DNA of 64,000 nucleotides, from contig NC_073746.1 in NCBI RefSeq assembly GCF_029784135.1, forward strand, positions 114,078,035 through 114,142,034, written 5' to 3'. Both the position numbers and the translations under genes were made by a program. Numbering within the stretch: the first letter of the stretch is position 1; each line of letters opens with the position of its first letter. Under the pieces are notes generated by a model. It was not told the DNA's origin, did no database searches, and saw only the letters and a program-made list of their open reading frames with translations. Positions 60,941 to 64,000 of the stretch are shown here, piece by piece. The stretch is from Toxorhynchites rutilus septentrionalis (Eukaryota; Arthropoda; Insecta; Diptera; Culicidae).

Positions 60941-62236
60941 CATATTATGCATATAAAATCTGCCAAATGAAAATCTGTTATTCTTGATGTAAGATTCTGG
61001 AGTGAGAGGAACAAAAATCGTTGCACTATCCTCAATGTTCATTTGATTAATACGCGTTGACGACATCGAGTTTTGTTTTCTGTCATTGTGAAGCGAAAAT
61101 CTTATTGGATTTACAGGTGGAATGAACACACTTTTATAATACAAATTATAAATGGAAATTTACTTTTCCGTATCGAATATGTATTCTACGTAATAGAGAA
61201 AAACGTTTTTTTCACAAATGGTGACAAATATTTAACAAAAACTGTATCGGATAATAATTTATATTATAATGATGAGTTTCAATGAAAATAATAGAAAATT
61301 AAAAAAAATAGTATGTAAGAGTTAGGACTACGTGTTTTAAGCACTCAAAAAACATCAAGTAATTATTTCCACTCAAAATATAACGATTTGCAACTGCCTA
61401 TATATAGAGTATTTTTCATTCACACCCAATTCAAGCTTCAATGTATGTATCTGTGAAAACGCGAATCCCTTTGTAATAGATAGGTACTAAACGAAATAAT
61501 TAAACATAATTCAAGTACGGACCGGTTGTCATAATGTTCATTCAGATAGAGTAAAAAGTATAAAAATCAGGAAAAACCGGATAAACTCAGAAAAATTAGG
61601 CAAAGTTGAGTGTTTGTCAGGATATCAGGGAACGTGTCAAAAAGTCTGGGAGATCCTGAAAAATCAGGAAGATTGGCATCTCTGCACACGAGAGTGTTAT
61701 GAGATGTCATTTGTGATTTATATTCCAATCTCATTCCAAACAGCGAGCCGCCAACAATATTTTTAGGTCCAATAGCTAACTTGAAAATTTTGAAATTGAA
61801 ATTACCACGAGAGAGTTGAGTTTGGTCTTCTATTTATCCTTCTTAGATGCTAGTGGCGAATGAACTTTGTATTTCAATCTCTCTTGTAGTATAAAGAAGA
61901 AAACTTTTCTATTCAAATCTCGCTTCAGCTAGTGAGCAGTCAACAGCTTCCAGTAAGACTGAGAATTAATTTTAAAAATTCAAAATCGCCTTTTTAAAGG
62001 TAACGAGAAAAATGATTTTAATCTTCTAATTGGTTCTTTTCAAATGAATTTTGAAACATAAGGGCTCTATAATTAAATACAAACAAACAAACAAAAATAA
62101 GAGAAGGAGGCACAATTGTCGCAAGCTGTTGCTTTGCTTCCATATGGATTGTTCGCTCCCAAAATTCGTTTCGGAGAGCTCAGGTGTGCGTTGGGAGCGG
62201 TAAGTATCTGTACATACATCAACTACAAACAAGTCA

Positions 62237-62282
62237 CATTCACATTCTCATTCTCATTATCATTCTCATTCTCATTCTCACT
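62237..62282. repeat. (CATTCT)n microsatellite
   Basis: Seven to eight CATTCT units. Confidence 0.9.
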
Positions 62283-62309
62283 TTTCTTTCACTTTTCCAA
62301 ACCAAAACA

Positions 62310-62830
62310 TCCTAACTTTGAAAAGTCATAACTCAAAAACGAAAAAAACCTCTATCTGATTTTTGGATATGTTATATAAAAAAAGCCTCAGCTTTCAAAG
62401 AAAAATATTTAAAAATATAGTTTTATTGGTCCCGAGACCATGGAAACTATAAAGTACAAATACAATCAATAATTATGGAAACTAATTCCATTTTTTTTGC
62501 AAGTGTAATAAGATTATCTCATTGACTTCTATTTGATATATCGATCATCTGGTCTAGTATTTCAAAAGTTGTGAGTTTTTCATTTCTGGAAAAAGGGGAA
62601 AATTGATTTTTTGGACCACCGGTTAAATTTGAAAAATCATAACATAAAAACAAAAAAAACACCTCACAAAGTTTTGGATATGTTCTGTAAAAAACCCCCA
62701 TCTTTTAAGTAAAAATACAATCAAAAATTATAAAAAATCCATTTTTTTGCAAGTGTAAATTTTTTTTTCAAAGAAGACTAGATCATTACCTTCAATTTGA
62801 TATGTCGATCATTTAAATCGGTTCAGTAGC
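62310..62830. repeat. Copy of the 47.0-47.8-kb repeat
   Basis: CATAACTCAAAAACGAAAAA, TTTTTGGATATGTTATATAA, TTGGTCCCGAGACCATGGAA and TTTTTTTGCAAGTGTAATA in the same order as at 47260-47830, with a second degraded unit after 62630. Confidence 0.7.
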
Positions 62831-62839
62831 AGAAGTTTT

Positions 62840-64000
62840 GTTTAATGTTTTAAACCTAATGATAATTGACGTCCACGTTCCTAGACCATTACGATGAGAT
62901 TTATTTCAAAGTATGAGTTGTAGTTTCTCATTAAAATAAATCAAACATGATTTTTAATAGTGGCAAGCTTCAATATGCAGCAAAAAGCATAGTTAATGCG
63001 CATAGCGAAGCGTAACCGAGCCGAAGATATTGAGAGAGAAGCAAGATGCAGAGAGAGATAAATACAGAGAGAGACTATTTTTTTAGAAATGCATCAACAT
63101 ATTCTGATGTAATAGTGATACTATCATTCCAACGTCCCTTTATCTCAAAATTGTCCTAATTTTGGACAACCACCCTTTCATCTGTAACAAATTTCTATTA
63201 ACGGAGTATATTTTCAGCGTCTGTAAAAAAATCCGGTATTCGTTATGGGCCAAGTCTTGAGTACACAGTGGTGAAACAACTTATTGTTGTTCATTTGTAT
63301 ATGAAGCTTGCACTTTTATTGAGCACTACTAGTCCTATAGGGAACGGAAACCCAGGCAGGGAAGTATGAGTCAACTTGACGACGAAGCATTTTATTTTAT
63401 TTTCGGTTCATTATTGGAATATTCTGCGAATCTCAAATGAATCGCATGTGGCTCACCGAGCTCTTCTGGTTGACCCATCTGTTCAGGTTAGTGAATAAAA
63501 ATGAAAATGCGAATTACCTATATTTTGACATAAGACTACGATTTTCAGTAATGACACCAAATCAGAAAACATATTTATTTAGCTCTGAACGGATTATGAT
63601 GGTTTGCATTCCAATCGAATCGGTAATTCTCCAAAAGTTTTCGACACGTTATTGATTACGGTTCCCTAATCCATAAATGATTCATATTAAGGAACATTGG
63701 AAGAATACACATTTTCCTATCGCGTGTGCGTGGTCGAATTTGTATGAGCGAGGTACTGTGTTTAAATATTACTGCTAATCCAACGAGCGTGAATTTGTCG
63801 TTCGAAATAGAAATGCAGCCTTCGTTCTACGGACAATGTGTATAGAGAAAATATTGCAATCTTAGCTCGCCGTATTCTATTCATTAAGTAAAAACAAGCC
63901 ATTCGCGATTTCAAATTGCAGTTTTTGCAATACGTCAGTTATCTAACTAGCGACCGGACGGCAGCAAGGCTTTCAAAATGACCTTTCTCAAAGCCGAGTG
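62840..64000. other. No feature recognised
   Basis: AT-rich intron DNA up to the end of the window; the upstream rl exon is not here. Confidence 0.4.

Overview
This is eukaryotic DNA, almost certainly from a dipteran and most likely a culicine (Aedes-like) mosquito. That reading rests on three things: an insect ERK protein kinase with very long introns, AT-rich non-coding DNA, and a dense, old load of transposons (BEL/Pao, Jockey and I-type LINEs, mariner, Tc1-like, pogo, Harbinger-type and TTAA MITEs, tRNA-derived SINEs). Species is inferred from style and remembered repeat families, not proven. Nothing prokaryotic (operon, CRISPR, RBS) is present.

The only convincing host gene is the ERK-type MAP kinase rolled (rl) on the minus strand. 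Six coding exons with GT-AG borders are readable: 56269-56395, 41088-41198, 33409-33543, 19281-19397, 18864-19220 and 9134-9262. Together they encode 324 residues, from just after the glycine-rich loop to the stop codon. The first coding exon lies beyond position 64000. Everything from 9263 to 56268 is therefore intron of this one gene apart from the exons, and 56396-64000 is part of the first intron. The first ~8 kb is downstream flank and 3' UTR.

Layout: 0.5-2.3 kb, a decayed LINE with a TTAA MITE cleanly inserted in its RT frame; 5.2-6.5 kb, a mariner pseudogene; 8-9.26 kb, rl 3' UTR and last exon; 11.3-13.2 kb, a BEL/Pao pol remnant between diverged direct repeats; 14.55-14.99 kb, a (TA)n tract; 16.5-16.8 kb, a ~96-bp tandem repeat; 17.2-18.2 kb, a TIR element; 19.8-21.6 kb, histone H2A-derived pseudogenes; 22.1-29.6 kb, a nested stack in which a Jockey LINE was split by a pogo-type transposon that was then hit by a SINE, by a mariner derivative lying in another repeat, and by a Harbinger-type MITE that itself carries a LINE; 29.6-30.3 kb, a rearranged mariner forming a hairpin; 30.3-33.0 kb, a large inverted repeat with a SINE and a (TA)n tract; 34-40 kb, MITEs, a mariner fragment and low-complexity DNA; 44.6-48.8 kb, two long palindromes and dispersed repeats; 48.8-50.8 kb, a Tc1-like element and a ~285-bp tandem repeat; 53.7-54.5 kb, a ~120-bp tandem repeat and a second TTAA MITE; 58.1-59.5 kb, a truncated mariner joined to an interspersed repeat; 60.2-62.8 kb, more repeats.

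I found no new multi-gene system. The most interesting content is architectural: insertions whose removal exactly restores an older reading frame, palindromes able to form long hairpin RNA inside a long transcribed intron, and an H2A-derived sequence that seems to have multiplied after capture.
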